Assembly: GCA_029062005.1 (NCBI GenBank)
Contig: JAIDQZ010000026.1
Coordinates: 17,714 to 81,713, forward strand
Direction of reading: 5' to 3'
Length of the DNA stretch: 64,000 bases
From: Muribaculaceae bacterium
GTDB taxonomy: Bacteria > Bacteroidota > Bacteroidia > Bacteroidales > Muribaculaceae
Below the pieces are notes generated by a model. The model did not search any database. It was given only the letters and a program-made list of their open reading frames with translations, and was not told the origin of the DNA. How positions within the stretch are numbered: the stretch's first letter is position 1; each line of letters begins with the position of its first letter. The position numbers were made by a program, and so were the translations under genes. Below are positions 34,056 to 43,723 of this stretch, one piece after another.

Positions 34056-34373
34056 TCAGTCAAGATGGAACACTTCTTTAATAGGCACTGTGACGGGTGA
34101 ATTATCCGGATTTACCTCCATGATGTCAGCCATGAAGTCCCACCATTTGCGTGTGATTTCGTCTGCTGCCTCTGCATCCTGTGAGTTAGAATCTCCGATC
34201 ACCTCCTGATATCCGAAAAGAATGTTTGTGTCCTTATCCCAATATATGGAATAGTTGCGCACTCCTGAGTCTGCTATCTGTTTTTTGAGTTCGGGCCAAA
34301 GCTGAGCATGGCGTTTTTCATACTCGGCTTCGTAACCGGGTTTGAGAAACATTTTGAATGCAAATCTTTTCAT
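34056..34373 (-). CDS. rhaM: L-rhamnose mutarotase
   Basis: The 105-residue ferredoxin-like protein interconverts L-rhamnose anomers. Conserved features are KPGYEAEYEKRHAQLWPELK and NYSIYWDKDTNILFGYQE, with the catalytic His in KRHAQLWPE. It is the first gene of the rha operon behind a -7 box at 34469-34462. Confidence 0.93.
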   Translation of the reverse strand: MKRFAFKMFLKPGYEAEYEKRHAQLWPELKKQIADSGVRNYSIYWDKDTNILFGYQEVIGDSNSQDAEAADEITRKWWDFMADIMEVNPDNSPVTVPIKEVFHLD

Positions 34374-34461
34374 GGTGTTTCTGATGAGTTTTCGTTAGTA
34401 TGATATGGTTTGTTATTAAGAGAAGTATGAATGTGAATAAGCCACAAACCCGCTTCTCTTG

Positions 34462-34469
34462 CAAAGTTA
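34462..34469 (-). promoter_or_regulatory. Rhamnose operon promoter -7 box
   Basis: The minus strand reads TAACTTTG with a TTG about 21 bases upstream. The leader to rhaM is about 85 bases, long enough for an upstream regulator site. No AraC-type regulator gene is in the window. Confidence 0.65.
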
Positions 34470-34562
34470 ATAAAATTTATTGAGAATATGCAAAAAAAGT
34501 GATAAAAATTATAAATTTGTCATGGAGGTATGCATCAGTAGAATGCTCACGGCATAAGCCAT

Positions 34563-36980
34563 TCAATTGAAGAAGAATTCACGGGTTTCTGTCTGCCCTG
34601 CTGTAAGTTTTACCGGAACCGAAGCGCCATTGACATTAAGCGTTATTTCTCCCTCGGCGTTGGGATGAATCCTGACTGTCGATACCTTGCCGTTGTTCCA
34701 TTCCAGATCGACTGTGGCACCGCATCTGGTTCTGAGTCCGGTGAAAGATCCGTCGTTCCATTGTGAGGGGAGAGCCGGCAGAAGGGTTATTGATTTGGGA
34801 GTGGACTGTATCAGCATTTCCGCCACGCCGGCAGTGCCGCCGAAGTTTCCGTCGATCTGGAATGGGGAATGCGCGTCAAGAAGATTAGGATATGTGCCGC
34901 CACCTTTCCTCTTGTCGGGTCCATTGTACTTGTCCGGACTCACATATTTCAGCAACCTGCGGTACATGGCATATGCCTTGTCCGCGTCTGCGAGGCGGGC
35001 GAGAAGGTTTACTCGCCATCCGGTGCTCCATCCTGTAGTGTTTTCACCTTTGATCTCAAGTGTCCTGGCAGCGGCAGCGGCGAGTTCAGGAGTTTCAGAG
35101 ATGGATATATGGTGTCCGGGATATAGTCCGAAAAGGTGCGATTGATGACGGTGCTGAGGATCCTGCTCCATGAAATCCTCAGCCCATTCCTGGAGCTGAC
35201 CGGCTTTGCCGATCTTATATGGAGCAATTTTAGCCATTGCAGAGTCAATTTCCTTCACGAGTTCATCATCCGTATTCAAAGTCATGGCAGCCGCCTTGGT
35301 GTCTGAAAGGCATTGGCGAATCATGGCGAGGTCTGCGGTTCCTCCGGCAGATGTCGCAGCCGGTTTTCCGTCGTGAGCTATAAAATTGTTTTCCGGAGAT
35401 GTGGAAGGCGATGTTATCAGGTTGCCGTCCTTGTCCGCTGTCATCCATCCGAGGCAGAATTCAGCGGCTCCTTTTAGGGTCGGGTAATACTCCCTCAGGA
35501 AATCAATGTCGCGGGTGAAAAGATAGTGTTCCCATATGTGTGATGCGATCCATGCGCCTCCCATGTTCCAGTTTGCCCATTGAGGATCTCCGCTGTTGAG
35601 TCCGACAGGATTGGTTATCGCCCATATGTCTGAGTTGTGACCGAGACACCATCCGCGGTCAACTCCGTAGTATTCACGTGCGGTTTCCCTTCCGGTTGCC
35701 GGTAATTGTTTGATAAAGGAGAGAAGAGGCATATGTAGCTCGCTCAGGTTGGTCACTTCTGCCGGCCAGTAATTTTCCTCCACATTTATGTTTGTGGTGT
35801 AATTTGAGCTCCATGGCGGAAGTAGATACTCGTTCCATAGTCCCTGGAGGTTGGCAGGTACTCCCGGAGTGCGCGAACAGCTTATCAGAAGATATCTTCC
35901 ATAATCGAAGTACAGTTCTTCCAGGTCAGGGTCATAAGCAGTGTTGTCATGATAATTTTTCAGCCGTATGTCTGTAGGCATTTCATTGAGGGTCGGGTCC
36001 GATTCCCCCAGATTGATATTCACGCGTGAAAAAAATCCTGCATAGTCGTCGATGTGTCTTTTCAGCAATCGGGTGAATGATTTTTGTTCTCCGTTGTCAG
36101 CTTTTCGGGTTGCGGCAGTCCTGAAGTCGCTGCCATTGATTGCCGGGTTCTTGTCAGCACCGTTAAAGCTTGTGGCTATGGCAGCGATAATCATTGTCTC
36201 AGTGGCGTCTTTCACCTTTAGGGTGCCGTTTTCTGATGAAAGAATGGAAGCACCCGGTGATATGACGCGGATATCGGTGCGGAAGCTTATACCTCGGCTC
36301 TTGTCATACAGCATCTTCTCATCTTCAGGAGCCTTGACATAACTCGGAAGAGAAGAGTATGAGGCTGTTCCTTCAGCCGTTATTCTATTGCCCTCGGAAT
36401 AAACCTCATAAATTTTTATCGGAGAATCGAAAGAGAGTGCGAAATCTATAGGCGCTTCAGAAGAAATCCTTATTGCCAATATGCTGTCAGGAGCTGATGC
36501 GAAATATTCTGTAGTTATTTCATTGCCTCTCTTAGAGTAAGAAACTTTAGCTGTCGCGTCAGCGATATTAAGCCTTCTTGAATAGTTTTTAGCCTCGGTC
36601 TTGTCAGCGAAGTCAATATATAGGTTGCCTATCGGTTGGTAATTATTTGTGTAATGTCCCTGTACGTTCTTCTGAAGTTTCTGGGCAAGCTGATAGTCGC
36701 CGGCATCGAGGGCTGCCCTTATTTCGGGAATTACTTTATAAGCGCCCGGATTATATACAGCGGTGTCAGGTTCTCCGGTCCAGAAAGTTATGTCGTTGAG
36801 CGATATTCGTTCCTTTGACGGATTTCCGTATATGATGCCTCCTTGTGTGCCGTTGCCGATCACAAAAGTCTCTTCAAAGTATTTGGCAGGACGATCGAAA
36901 TATAAGACTGGAGTTGCGGCATATCCGGCAAATCCAGAAAGTGCGAGTGCAATTGAAATTGTCTTATTTAAGAATTTCAT
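34563..36980 (-). CDS. Glycoside hydrolase family 95 alpha-L-fucosidase
   Basis: The 805-residue secreted enzyme begins with a signal peptide ([20 protein letters not shown]). GH95 features include [20 protein letters not shown] near the start, [11 protein letters not shown], the catalytic-domain [20 protein letters not shown] and [14 protein letters not shown] near the end. GH95 enzymes release alpha-1,2-fucose (some act on alpha-L-galactose) from glycans such as mucin. It lies beside the rhamnose operon but on its own unit, 33 bases behind a thioredoxin-like gene. No SusCD pair is nearby. Confidence 0.93.
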   Translation of the reverse strand: MKFLNKTISIALALSGFAGYAATPVLYFDRPAKYFEETFVIGNGTQGGIIYGNPSKERISLNDITFWTGEPDTAVYNPGAYKVIPEIRAALDAGDYQLAQKLQKNVQGHYTNNYQPIGNLYIDFADKTEAKNYSRRLNIADATAKVSYSKRGNEITTEYFASAPDSILAIRISSEAPIDFALSFDSPIKIYEVYSEGNRITAEGTASYSSLPSYVKAPEDEKMLYDKSRGISFRTDIRVISPGASILSSENGTLKVKDATETMIIAAIATSFNGADKNPAINGSDFRTAATRKADNGEQKSFTRLLKRHIDDYAGFFSRVNINLGESDPTLNEMPTDIRLKNYHDNTAYDPDLEELYFDYGRYLLISCSRTPGVPANLQGLWNEYLLPPWSSNYTTNINVEENYWPAEVTNLSELHMPLLSFIKQLPATGRETAREYYGVDRGWCLGHNSDIWAITNPVGLNSGDPQWANWNMGGAWIASHIWEHYLFTRDIDFLREYYPTLKGAAEFCLGWMTADKDGNLITSPSTSPENNFIAHDGKPAATSAGGTADLAMIRQCLSDTKAAAMTLNTDDELVKEIDSAMAKIAPYKIGKAGQLQEWAEDFMEQDPQHRHQSHLFGLYPGHHISISETPELAAAAARTLEIKGENTTGWSTGWRVNLLARLADADKAYAMYRRLLKYVSPDKYNGPDKRKGGGTYPNLLDAHSPFQIDGNFGGTAGVAEMLIQSTPKSITLLPALPSQWNDGSFTGLRTRCGATVDLEWNNGKVSTVRIHPNAEGEITLNVNGASVPVKLTAGQTETREFFFN

Positions 36981-37013
36981 AGTCTGTTTTACTTATGGTG
37001 CTTTGTCGAGTTC

Positions 37014-37517
37014 TTATTTTGCTGACTTGACAGCTGCCGGAGTCCAAGACTCAAAGAAACGCGTCACTTTCTCCTTGTCATATCCTTCGCCTGATTCAAG
37101 CAGTGCGGAGTCCTGGGTATGCAGGATATTCCCGTTCTCATCAAGTATAATCAATACTGGAAATCCGAACCTTACCGGATTGCCAAGTTTCCTGAGTGCG
37201 GCAGCAGTAGCCTCCTTGTCTGCATTATCTTCCTCATTACGGGGATTGTAGTTGACATGAATAAACTCATAATTGTCATCGACCAGTTTTTTCAGCTCCG
37301 GGTCAGCATTAACGAATTTTGCAAAACGGATGCACCATTTACACCAGTTTCCACCGAGCTGCGCCACAACATATTTGCCATTTGAGGCCGCCTTGGATAT
37401 GGCTTCAGTGATCTGTGTATCCGGGTTGATAGATTCGTCATATATTTTAGCCGGGTTCTGAGCATTGGCGCAAAGAAAAACCATCGACAACGCGATTATT
37501 GAAAAAAATCTTTTCAT
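37014..37517 (-). CDS. Periplasmic thioredoxin-fold protein
   Basis: The 167-residue protein has a signal peptide (MKRFFSIIALSMVFLCANAQ) and a thioredoxin active site WCKWC (GGNWCKWCIRF), followed by the fold's GFPVLIILDENGNIL cis-Pro region. It is probably a thiol oxidoreductase or chaperone in the periplasm. It lies 33 bases upstream of the GH95 gene and 30 bases after a small gene, all on minus. Confidence 0.87.
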   Translation of the reverse strand: MKRFFSIIALSMVFLCANAQNPAKIYDESINPDTQITEAISKAASNGKYVVAQLGGNWCKWCIRFAKFVNADPELKKLVDDNYEFIHVNYNPRNEEDNADKEATAAALRKLGNPVRFGFPVLIILDENGNILHTQDSALLESGEGYDKEKVTRFFESWTPAAVKSAK

Positions 37518-37547
37518 TTGTTTGAATATTTACTGTAGTATTGTAAA

Positions 37548-37769
37548 TTAAAAGTCGTCCATCATGTCGAAATCCTCCTCCTCATCATCATAATCGTCGA
37601 AAGATTCGTTATTTCTGTCATGCTTATAATTGCCGTAAGAATTAGATGAATACCCATGAAAATCTTTTGATCTTCTAATTGGGGGAAAATTATTATCGGA
37701 ATGTTGGCGTTTATCACACAACCAACGGAATAATAAAAATTCACTGATGAAATTCCAGAATTTTTTCAT
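37548..37769 (-). CDS. Small hypothetical protein
   Basis: About 73 residues from ATG 37769 (MKKFWNFISEFLLFRWL); the TTG at 37778 is less likely. The hydrophobic N-terminal segment is amphipathic. A polar, Asn/Tyr/Ser-rich middle and an acidic tail (DDYDDEEEDFDMMDDF) follow. I do not recognise a family. It heads the thioredoxin-GH95 group. Confidence 0.6.
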   Translation of the reverse strand: MKKFWNFISEFLLFRWLCDKRQHSDNNFPPIRRSKDFHGYSSNSYGNYKHDRNNESFDDYDDEEEDFDMMDDF

Positions 37770-37778
37770 ATGAAACAA

Positions 37779-38080
37779 TTATACGAATTTACAATATATC
37801 CAACATTGAAAATTATGTCAAGGTTATAGTAAGGTATTTATCGTTACACCTGACGTTTGCCCTCAGTTTGAACTTGTGCAAAAGATGAACAAGCTCAATG
37901 GCGCTTAAATTCTCCCTACTCGAATATCATTTAACATCGTTATAAGTGAACAATCCTCTTCCTCTTATGGATACTGATTGATTAACTTAAAATTATCAAC
38001 TTCTGCCATACCGTCATTATTTTCGGTATTCCAGGACTAATACTGATAATCTTTTCTTCTTCCATATTTATCAGTATGCT
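37779..38080. other. Non-coding stretch
   Basis: About 300 AT-rich bases between two minus-strand genes hold no reading frame or structured element I can support. Confidence 0.5.
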
Positions 38081-38476
38081 TCAAATCAAAGCTCTTCTCA
38101 ATCCTTTACATAAATAGCTATCCCGGCATAAGGAGTGGAGAAGCATTTTGAACCACTCTACATACTCCGGATCATTGCCCTTGCCAATTTCAAGAAGCCG
38201 TGGGTTTTCATTCATAAAGGTCTTTACCAAAGGCTTTATATCTTCGCCGGTTGTCATTGTTCCTATTGATGTACACCATATTTCATTCGGGTCGCCGCCA
38301 ATGACAATTTCCCGATCGGCACAGATATGGTCCTGTGTTGTGATATGACAGCGCAGACTAAGTCCAGAGGGCGCCATGTATGACATCCAGCGGAGTTTCT
38401 GATAACCCAACTTATGAAGTTCGTGCAGAACCTTCATAAGTTCATAAACACCTAAACTATGGAGATGCTGACTCAT
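38081..38476 (-). CDS. Hypothetical protein paired with a GIY-YIG gene
   Basis: The 131-residue soluble protein opens with MSQHLHSLGVYELMKVLHEL and carries RWMSYMAPSGLSLRCHI and EYVEWFKMLLHSLCRDSYLC. There is no signal peptide or membrane segment. The family is unrecognised. It starts 11 bases after the GIY-YIG gene stops on the same strand, so the two are probably one unit. Confidence 0.6.
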   Translation of the reverse strand: MSQHLHSLGVYELMKVLHELHKLGYQKLRWMSYMAPSGLSLRCHITTQDHICADREIVIGGDPNEIWCTSIGTMTTGEDIKPLVKTFMNENPRLLEIGKGNDPEYVEWFKMLLHSLCRDSYLCKGLRRALI

Positions 38477-38487
38477 TCAAAAATATT

Positions 38488-39126
38488 TTATTCTTCGATA
38501 GGATAGGTAGCATCGTATATTTCTTGCAGATTTACTCCATTGTAGCTCCAACGTGGTGTCGGCTGCACTCCATATTTGGAATTAAGGAGTTTGGTCGTAA
38601 CGGCAGTTAGAGATGTTTCTTCTCCGAGATACTCCACCTTTTTATCGCTGATTACGGTAACTGAAACTGATGGATCTGCATTATATGTCAATATACTTCC
38701 AGTGGGAATACTCATCTGGCTGAAATTAAGCGGAGGACGGTGTTTTGTTGCCTTACTTTTGGACGCTATATCATCAGCATTGAGGTCATTGTTCATTTCA
38801 TCGCTGACCTCAGAAGTAATCTCTTTCTCGTTGAATATTTCAAGAATGGCGATAGCCTGTTCCTTTTTAATTTGGAAAAACTCACGGTTGACATTCAGAC
38901 GATTGGGCTCAAATGCTTTATGTAGAGCCTTCTCCAATTTTGCGCAGTTGGAAGCCTTAACTTCGCATGCATACTCCACATCAAACGGCACTGGCACACC
39001 GGTTGTATATAATTCTTTGAGTCGCGCATCAAGTTCAGGTCGGGTTGTCATGCCTATCTTTACGAGTCCGGGCATAGCTCGATTTGATAATACATACACA
39101 ATTCCTATATTATTTTCTTTAGCCAT
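38488..39126 (-). CDS. GIY-YIG nuclease-family protein (T5orf172-like)
   Basis: The 212-residue protein has a GIY-YIG-like N-terminal domain (GIVYVLSNRAMPGLVKIGMT, then ELDARLKELYTTGVPVPFDVEY and a late EKALHKAFEPNR). This is the T5orf172 arrangement found in phage and mobile-element proteins. The C-terminal part (about 125-212) is different and unrecognised. It precedes the 131-residue gene, forming a two-gene unit behind a -7 box at 39385-39378. Confidence 0.75.
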   Translation of the reverse strand: MAKENNIGIVYVLSNRAMPGLVKIGMTTRPELDARLKELYTTGVPVPFDVEYACEVKASNCAKLEKALHKAFEPNRLNVNREFFQIKKEQAIAILEIFNEKEITSEVSDEMNNDLNADDIASKSKATKHRPPLNFSQMSIPTGSILTYNADPSVSVTVISDKKVEYLGEETSLTAVTTKLLNSKYGVQPTPRWSYNGVNLQEIYDATYPIEE

Positions 39127-39152
39127 AATTATTTAATCCTTGTATTGTTATG

Positions 39153-39356
39153 CTACTTTACCGGTTTCAATTTCGGATTTGAGGAATTGGAAGATATATT
39201 GTGTACGAGTTCGTTCTCAATTTGAATGTAGCTGAATAGCAAGTTAATCATGCGTAAATGATCTATATTACGGTTATCGTAACTTGCCCCATACACATAT
39301 CGTAGATCCTCAGCCAATCCCGCAATTAGACTGGAGTCATTTAAGCGCGGATGTTT
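39153..39356 (-). pseudogene. Open frame without a start, possible decayed gene piece
   Basis: The minus strand reads 67 open codons to TAG at 39155-39153 (LIAGLAEDLRYVYGASYD, then MINLLFSYIQIENELVHN). The only internal ATG gives 32 residues. The piece recalls, weakly, the N-terminal region of DUF1016/YhcG proteins. It lies in the leader of the GIY-YIG gene. It may be a relic, or merely leader RNA. Confidence 0.35.
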
Positions 39357-39377
39357 TTATTTTCTTTATTTTTATTG

Positions 39378-39385
39378 CAAAGTTA
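39378..39385 (-). promoter_or_regulatory. Promoter -7 box of the GIY-YIG unit
   Basis: The minus strand reads TAACTTTG. The leader to the GIY-YIG ATG would be about 245 bases. Confidence 0.55.
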
Positions 39386-39566
39386 AGAAAAATTATGGAG
39401 ATTTCAAATGTTTTGAGAGGGATCTTTGAGTTCTTTAGATTATTGGTATAGACTATTTAAGAATGTATGATGTGTTGTGTAGAAGAAATGAGAGATCTTA
39501 GTGGATATAAGGCTGATGTGTGGTCGGAGTAGGAAGGTGTTTTTTTGATAATTCAGAAAAATTAGT

Positions 39567-39574
39567 TAATTTTG
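39567..39574 (+). promoter_or_regulatory. Promoter -7 box of the SGNH hydrolase gene
   Basis: TAATTTTG lies about 93 bases upstream of the SGNH hydrolase ATG at 39668. Confidence 0.6.
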
Positions 39575-39667
39575 TGGTGTAAGAATCATAGAATGACACG
39601 GTGTGGCAGATTTTTAGCAACTGGTGACAAAAAGAATAATTCTTGAGAAACTTAAATCGAATATAAC

Positions 39668-40849
39668 ATGAAAAGATTATTTTTTTCTTTATTATCATTT
39701 GGATGCATATTGGGAGCGACGGCGCAGAATGCAGAAAATGCTTGGACAGGCACATGGGCTACTGCCGTTGAGTTTACCGGTCCCGGCGATATGCCTAAAT
39801 CGAGTCTGTCGGGTCGGGCGCTGCGCGAGATCGTTCAGGTATCCATTCCGGGCGATGTATTGCGAATGCAATTCAGCAATATTCACAGCAAGGAGCCTGT
39901 TGAGATAAAATCTGTATTTATTGCGAATGCAGCCGATTCCTGCGACATAGACGTCAAGTCAGCTAAATATCTTACATTCAACGGCAAGAAATCCGTGACC
40001 ATAGCTCCCGGCGAAGATATCTATTGCGACGAGATAAAATATAATCTGCAGCCGTTGCAGAAGTTGGCTATAACGGTTAATTACGGCGATAATACGCCTG
40101 TAAACGCTTCTTCTCACAGGGGATCGCGCACCACTTCATATATTATTGACGGAGAGGCAAAGCCCAAGACCAAGTTTACAGATGCTGAGAAACTGGACCA
40201 CTGGTATAATATCTCCTGCATCGACGTGCAGACCGAGAAGCCGACTGAATGCATTGCAATTATCGGTAATTCCATTACTGACGGACGCGGAAGCACGACC
40301 AATATGCAGAACCGTTGGCCGGACTTCCTTGCAAAGGCACTTGGCGGCAATGTAGGAGTGCTCAATCTCGGTATAGGTGGAAATGCCGTAGTTAACGGCG
40401 GTCTGAGCGAACCGGCTGTGGTGCGTTTCGACCGTGATGTCCTCGGTCAGACAGGCGTGACTTCTGTGGTGATTTTTGAAGGTGTAAACGATATTGGGGG
40501 TAAGCGCCCTAATCATCAGGAAATAGTGAATAATATAATCGATGCTTACACTTCTTTCATAGCGAAGAGCAAAGAAGCAGGAAAAAAGGTTTATCTTGCT
40601 ACCATCACTCCATATAAGAAAAGCTTTTATGAGGATCATTTCAGCGAAGCTGCGCGGCTCACTCTTAACGATTGGATCCGGGCAAACAAGGATGTGGATG
40701 GTATTATCGATTTCGATGAAGCCGTCAGAGATCCTCAGAATCCTTCGGCACTGCGTCCTGAGTATTCTGATGACTGGCTGCATCTTAATCCTGCCGGCTA
40801 TGAAGTAATGGGGAATTATGCTGCAAAAGTTTTGAGTAACGGTCTTTGA
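39668..40849 (+). CDS. Secreted SGNH/GDSL-family hydrolase
   Basis: The 393-residue protein has a signal peptide (MKRLFFSLLSFGCILGATAQ). An N-terminal beta domain precedes the catalytic SGNH blocks: IIGNSITDG (nucleophile Ser), GIGGN, FEGVNDIG (oxyanion Asn) and DWLHLNPAG (Asp and His). Such enzymes deacetylate polysaccharides or cleave esters and thioesters. The substrate is unknown. A Nudix gene follows 20 bases later. Confidence 0.9.
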   Translation: MKRLFFSLLSFGCILGATAQNAENAWTGTWATAVEFTGPGDMPKSSLSGRALREIVQVSIPGDVLRMQFSNIHSKEPVEIKSVFIANAADSCDIDVKSAKYLTFNGKKSVTIAPGEDIYCDEIKYNLQPLQKLAITVNYGDNTPVNASSHRGSRTTSYIIDGEAKPKTKFTDAEKLDHWYNISCIDVQTEKPTECIAIIGNSITDGRGSTTNMQNRWPDFLAKALGGNVGVLNLGIGGNAVVNGGLSEPAVVRFDRDVLGQTGVTSVVIFEGVNDIGGKRPNHQEIVNNIIDAYTSFIAKSKEAGKKVYLATITPYKKSFYEDHFSEAARLTLNDWIRANKDVDGIIDFDEAVRDPQNPSALRPEYSDDWLHLNPAGYEVMGNYAAKVLSNGL

Positions 40850-40869
40850 TCGATGTTCTGCTATTCAGG

Positions 40870-41376
40870 ATGAAGAAGGATAATAGTGAGGAGTTGTTTC
40901 CGGTAGTTGATGAAGCCGGGAATGTGATAGGAAAGGCTACGAGAGGGGAGTGCCATGGGGGAAGTAAGCTTCTTCATCCTGTGGTGCATTTGCATGTGTT
41001 TGATGCTGAGGGAAGAATATTCCTTCAGCATCGTCCCGCATGGAAGGATATTCAGCCTGATAAATGGGATACTGCTGTAGGAGGTCATGTGGATTTCGGG
41101 GAGAATGTAGAGGCTGCCCTGCGTCGGGAGGCGCTTGAGGAATTGGGGCTAACCGAATTTACCCCGATCCATGTCAAGAGCTATGTCTTTGAGTCTGACA
41201 GGGAACGGGAATTAGTAAACAGTTTCAAGGCAGTTGTGGATCCTGCCAAGGTGCATCCGAGTGAAGAACTTGATGGTGGCAGATGGTGGACAGCGGATGA
41301 ACTTAAGGCTGCCACTTCTCAGTTGACTCCTAATCTGCAGCATGAGCTTGGGCTTTTATCAATGATAAATGATTAA
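40870..41376 (+). CDS. Nudix hydrolase
   Basis: About 168 residues from ATG 40870 (MKKDNSEELFPVVDE); the TTG upstream overlaps the SGNH gene. The Nudix box is GHVDFGENVEAALRREALEE, with the metal-binding REALEE glutamates. A PVVHLHVFDAEGRIFLQHRP segment precedes it, as in the IDI/YfcD-like group. The substrate is unknown. Confidence 0.93.
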   Translation: MKKDNSEELFPVVDEAGNVIGKATRGECHGGSKLLHPVVHLHVFDAEGRIFLQHRPAWKDIQPDKWDTAVGGHVDFGENVEAALRREALEELGLTEFTPIHVKSYVFESDRERELVNSFKAVVDPAKVHPSEELDGGRWWTADELKAATSQLTPNLQHELGLLSMIND

Positions 41377-41480
41377 ATATCAATGATCAATTGAGGTTGT
41401 TAAGAATTTGTGTAAATTATTTTGAAGGATGAATTGTCACTAAATACGTGATTTGATAAAATAAGTCTAATTACCTTATC

Positions 41481-42476
41481 ATGAAATTCAGCGAAGAGGA
41501 AGTATATCTATTAGGGACCGCAATTGCATTGATTGTCTCAGCTTTGATCTGGATTCCTTTTAGCAAACGACAGTTGAGATGGTTCTGGAGTCACAAGAGC
41601 AATAATTCATTCAACGACATAGTTCCAGTATCTGTTTTTGTGTGTCTGGTAAGCGGAATCTTATTTTACTATGTTGTCAGGAAGTTCCTATGTTATCCAT
41701 CTGTCATATGGTGCTCAATTATCGGTACTCTGCTGGAATGCATTGCTTTTTATATATATCTTAAGCCAGTCAACCGCCATTATATGGAAGCAAATCTTCA
41801 GTCTTTCAATGCAGATGAAGTGTCTTCCATAAGAGGGAAAGGTGGCTTTATGGTTTATTTTGTAATGGTAGGTATTCTGCTTTTGAACAGCAACTTTTGT
41901 ATGGGTGGTATAGCATTTACCCGTTGGATGATGCCGGATGTGGTCGAGATCAAAAATGGATCTAAAAGAGCGTGGTATGGATATAAGGTGAATGAATATT
42001 ACGGATTGCCATTTGAAAGAGGAATGCATCCGGGAGGAAGTTATATTCACAATCTTTCAAATGATACCGTATATCGATTAGTGATAAATTATGGTTATCC
42101 CGGTGAAGAACTGTATAATTTTTATTCAGTTCAGGGGAAATATGCTCCCGGATCCTTTTCAAGACTGCCGAGCCGGACACCACACGTCATGGACACTATA
42201 GCCCCCATTATGCCACCTTCGCATGGCAGAAATGGAAGATATCGCACACAGAGGATTTATCTGACAGATTTTGAACATATGTGGGATTTTAAGATGGTGA
42301 AAATGCGGAAATTCGGTCTCCTTCGCAATAAACAGGTTGATTCAATTAAGGAAGACCGCAATCATCTAATCAGGGAAAGTCATGAAATGTATAGGGCATA
42401 CAAGCAAATAGATTCGTTGCCATACTCACGGCTTCGCCCTATTCCTGAAAGAATAAGCAATATTAGCCATGAGTAG
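41481..42476 (+). CDS. Hypothetical membrane protein
   Basis: The 331-residue protein has four N-terminal hydrophobic helices (LLGTAIALIVSALIWIPF; IVPVSVFVCLVSGILFYYV; WCSIIGTLLECIAFYIYL; MVYFVMVGILLLNSNFCMG). A soluble C-terminal domain of about 180 residues follows (YGYPGEELYNFYSVQG). I do not recognise a family. It stands alone between the Nudix and glycerate kinase genes. Confidence 0.7.
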   Translation: MKFSEEEVYLLGTAIALIVSALIWIPFSKRQLRWFWSHKSNNSFNDIVPVSVFVCLVSGILFYYVVRKFLCYPSVIWCSIIGTLLECIAFYIYLKPVNRHYMEANLQSFNADEVSSIRGKGGFMVYFVMVGILLLNSNFCMGGIAFTRWMMPDVVEIKNGSKRAWYGYKVNEYYGLPFERGMHPGGSYIHNLSNDTVYRLVINYGYPGEELYNFYSVQGKYAPGSFSRLPSRTPHVMDTIAPIMPPSHGRNGRYRTQRIYLTDFEHMWDFKMVKMRKFGLLRNKQVDSIKEDRNHLIRESHEMYRAYKQIDSLPYSRLRPIPERISNISHE

Positions 42477-42561
42477 TGTAAGATTAAATTAAAGAAAGAT
42501 AAGTTTAATCTTTTAAACTTTAACTTGAGCTAAAATTGAGTGTTAATTTGCATATTGAGAT

Positions 42562-43713
42562 ATGAAGAATGTGGTGGTAGCAATGGATTCGATGAAAGGA
42601 TGTCTTGATTCGCTTTCGGCATCAATGGCTCTTTCTGATGGAATTGCAGAACATTCATCCGGCATTCAGACTTATTGTGTGCCGGTAGCTGATGGGGGAG
42701 AAGGAACCGCAGTGGCTCTTACATATGGCGACAGCAAATTTATAAAAAAAACATCTAAAGTGACAGGACCTGTCGGTGAGAGAATTAGCGCGGAATGGTA
42801 TATTGATAAAGAATCCGGAACTGCTTTCATAGACATGGCTTCCGCTGCCGGAATTGCACTTATTTCAGAGGATGAGAGAAATCCGCTTAATACTACGTCA
42901 TTCGGAGTGGGGGAGCTTATATTTGAAGCTGTCGAAGCCGGTGCTAAGAAGATTCTGCTTGGATTGGGTGGATCCGCAACAGTTGATGCAGGATTGGGAG
43001 CATGTCAGGCTCTGGGCGTAAAATTTTTTGATATGCAAGGCAATGAAATCCGAAATGAGATCACTGGTATTTCGCTTGTAAAAGTCAATGATTTTGATTC
43101 TGAATCATTATCGGCGAATCTGAAGCATATTGAATTGTCACTGCTCTGTGATGTTACATCTCCATTCACCGGATTCTGCGGAGCTGCTCGTGTGTTTGGT
43201 CCGCAGAAGGGGGCTTCACCCGAAGATGTTGAGATTCTGGAGCTGGGAATGGAGAATGTGCGCGATTTGATAAAGTCTAAAACAGGACTTGATCTGAATG
43301 ATATCGCAGGTAGCGGAGCTGCCGGTGGAATGGGAGGAGGATTGATGTCATTAGCTGGAGGAAAAATAACAAAGGGCGCATCTACAATTCTTGACCTTAT
43401 AGGTTTCGATAAAGTTATTGAAAGAGCTGATCTTATAATCACGGGTGAAGGAAGTTCTGACAGTCAAACCCTTATGGGGAAGATCCCCTATGAGATATTA
43501 CAGAGGGGTAAGCGAAAAAATATCCCGGTTTGGCTTGTAGCGGGGCGTGTTAAGGATCAGGAGTCCCTTTTTAATGCTGGTTTTGAAAAGATCATATGCA
43601 TAAACTCTCCCGAAATCGTGGCGCGAAGCAAGACAGAGGGGCAGAATCCCATGGATCCGGACGTCGCCGCAAAAAGACTATTTTCAATTATTCGGAATTC
43701 CCAGTTTTCCTAA
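42562..43713 (+). CDS. Glycerate kinase
   Basis: The 383-residue protein of the GarK/GlxK type phosphorylates D-glycerate. Motifs: VVVAMDSMKGCLDSLSA at the start, VADGGEGTAVA, LGLGGSATVDAGLGACQALG and GSGAAGGMGGGLMSL. It ends 10 bases before the converging AspT-type transporter gene, with no clear terminator between. Confidence 0.94.
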   Translation: MKNVVVAMDSMKGCLDSLSASMALSDGIAEHSSGIQTYCVPVADGGEGTAVALTYGDSKFIKKTSKVTGPVGERISAEWYIDKESGTAFIDMASAAGIALISEDERNPLNTTSFGVGELIFEAVEAGAKKILLGLGGSATVDAGLGACQALGVKFFDMQGNEIRNEITGISLVKVNDFDSESLSANLKHIELSLLCDVTSPFTGFCGAARVFGPQKGASPEDVEILELGMENVRDLIKSKTGLDLNDIAGSGAAGGMGGGLMSLAGGKITKGASTILDLIGFDKVIERADLIITGEGSSDSQTLMGKIPYEILQRGKRKNIPVWLVAGRVKDQESLFNAGFEKIICINSPEIVARSKTEGQNPMDPDVAAKRLFSIIRNSQFS

Positions 43714-43723
43714 ATTCAAAATG

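Larger units (their letters stand above)
39357..39667. other. AT-rich intergenic region with divergent promoters
   Basis: It holds a minus-strand TAACTTTG box (39385-39378) and a plus-strand TAATTTTG box (39567-39574). Nothing else is recognised. Confidence 0.5.

Noticed and set aside
33312..34100. A 262-residue plus-strand frame opposite rhaB
   Set aside because: It is antisense to a clear rhamnulokinase gene; Cys/His/Ser-rich composition is typical of a shadow frame.
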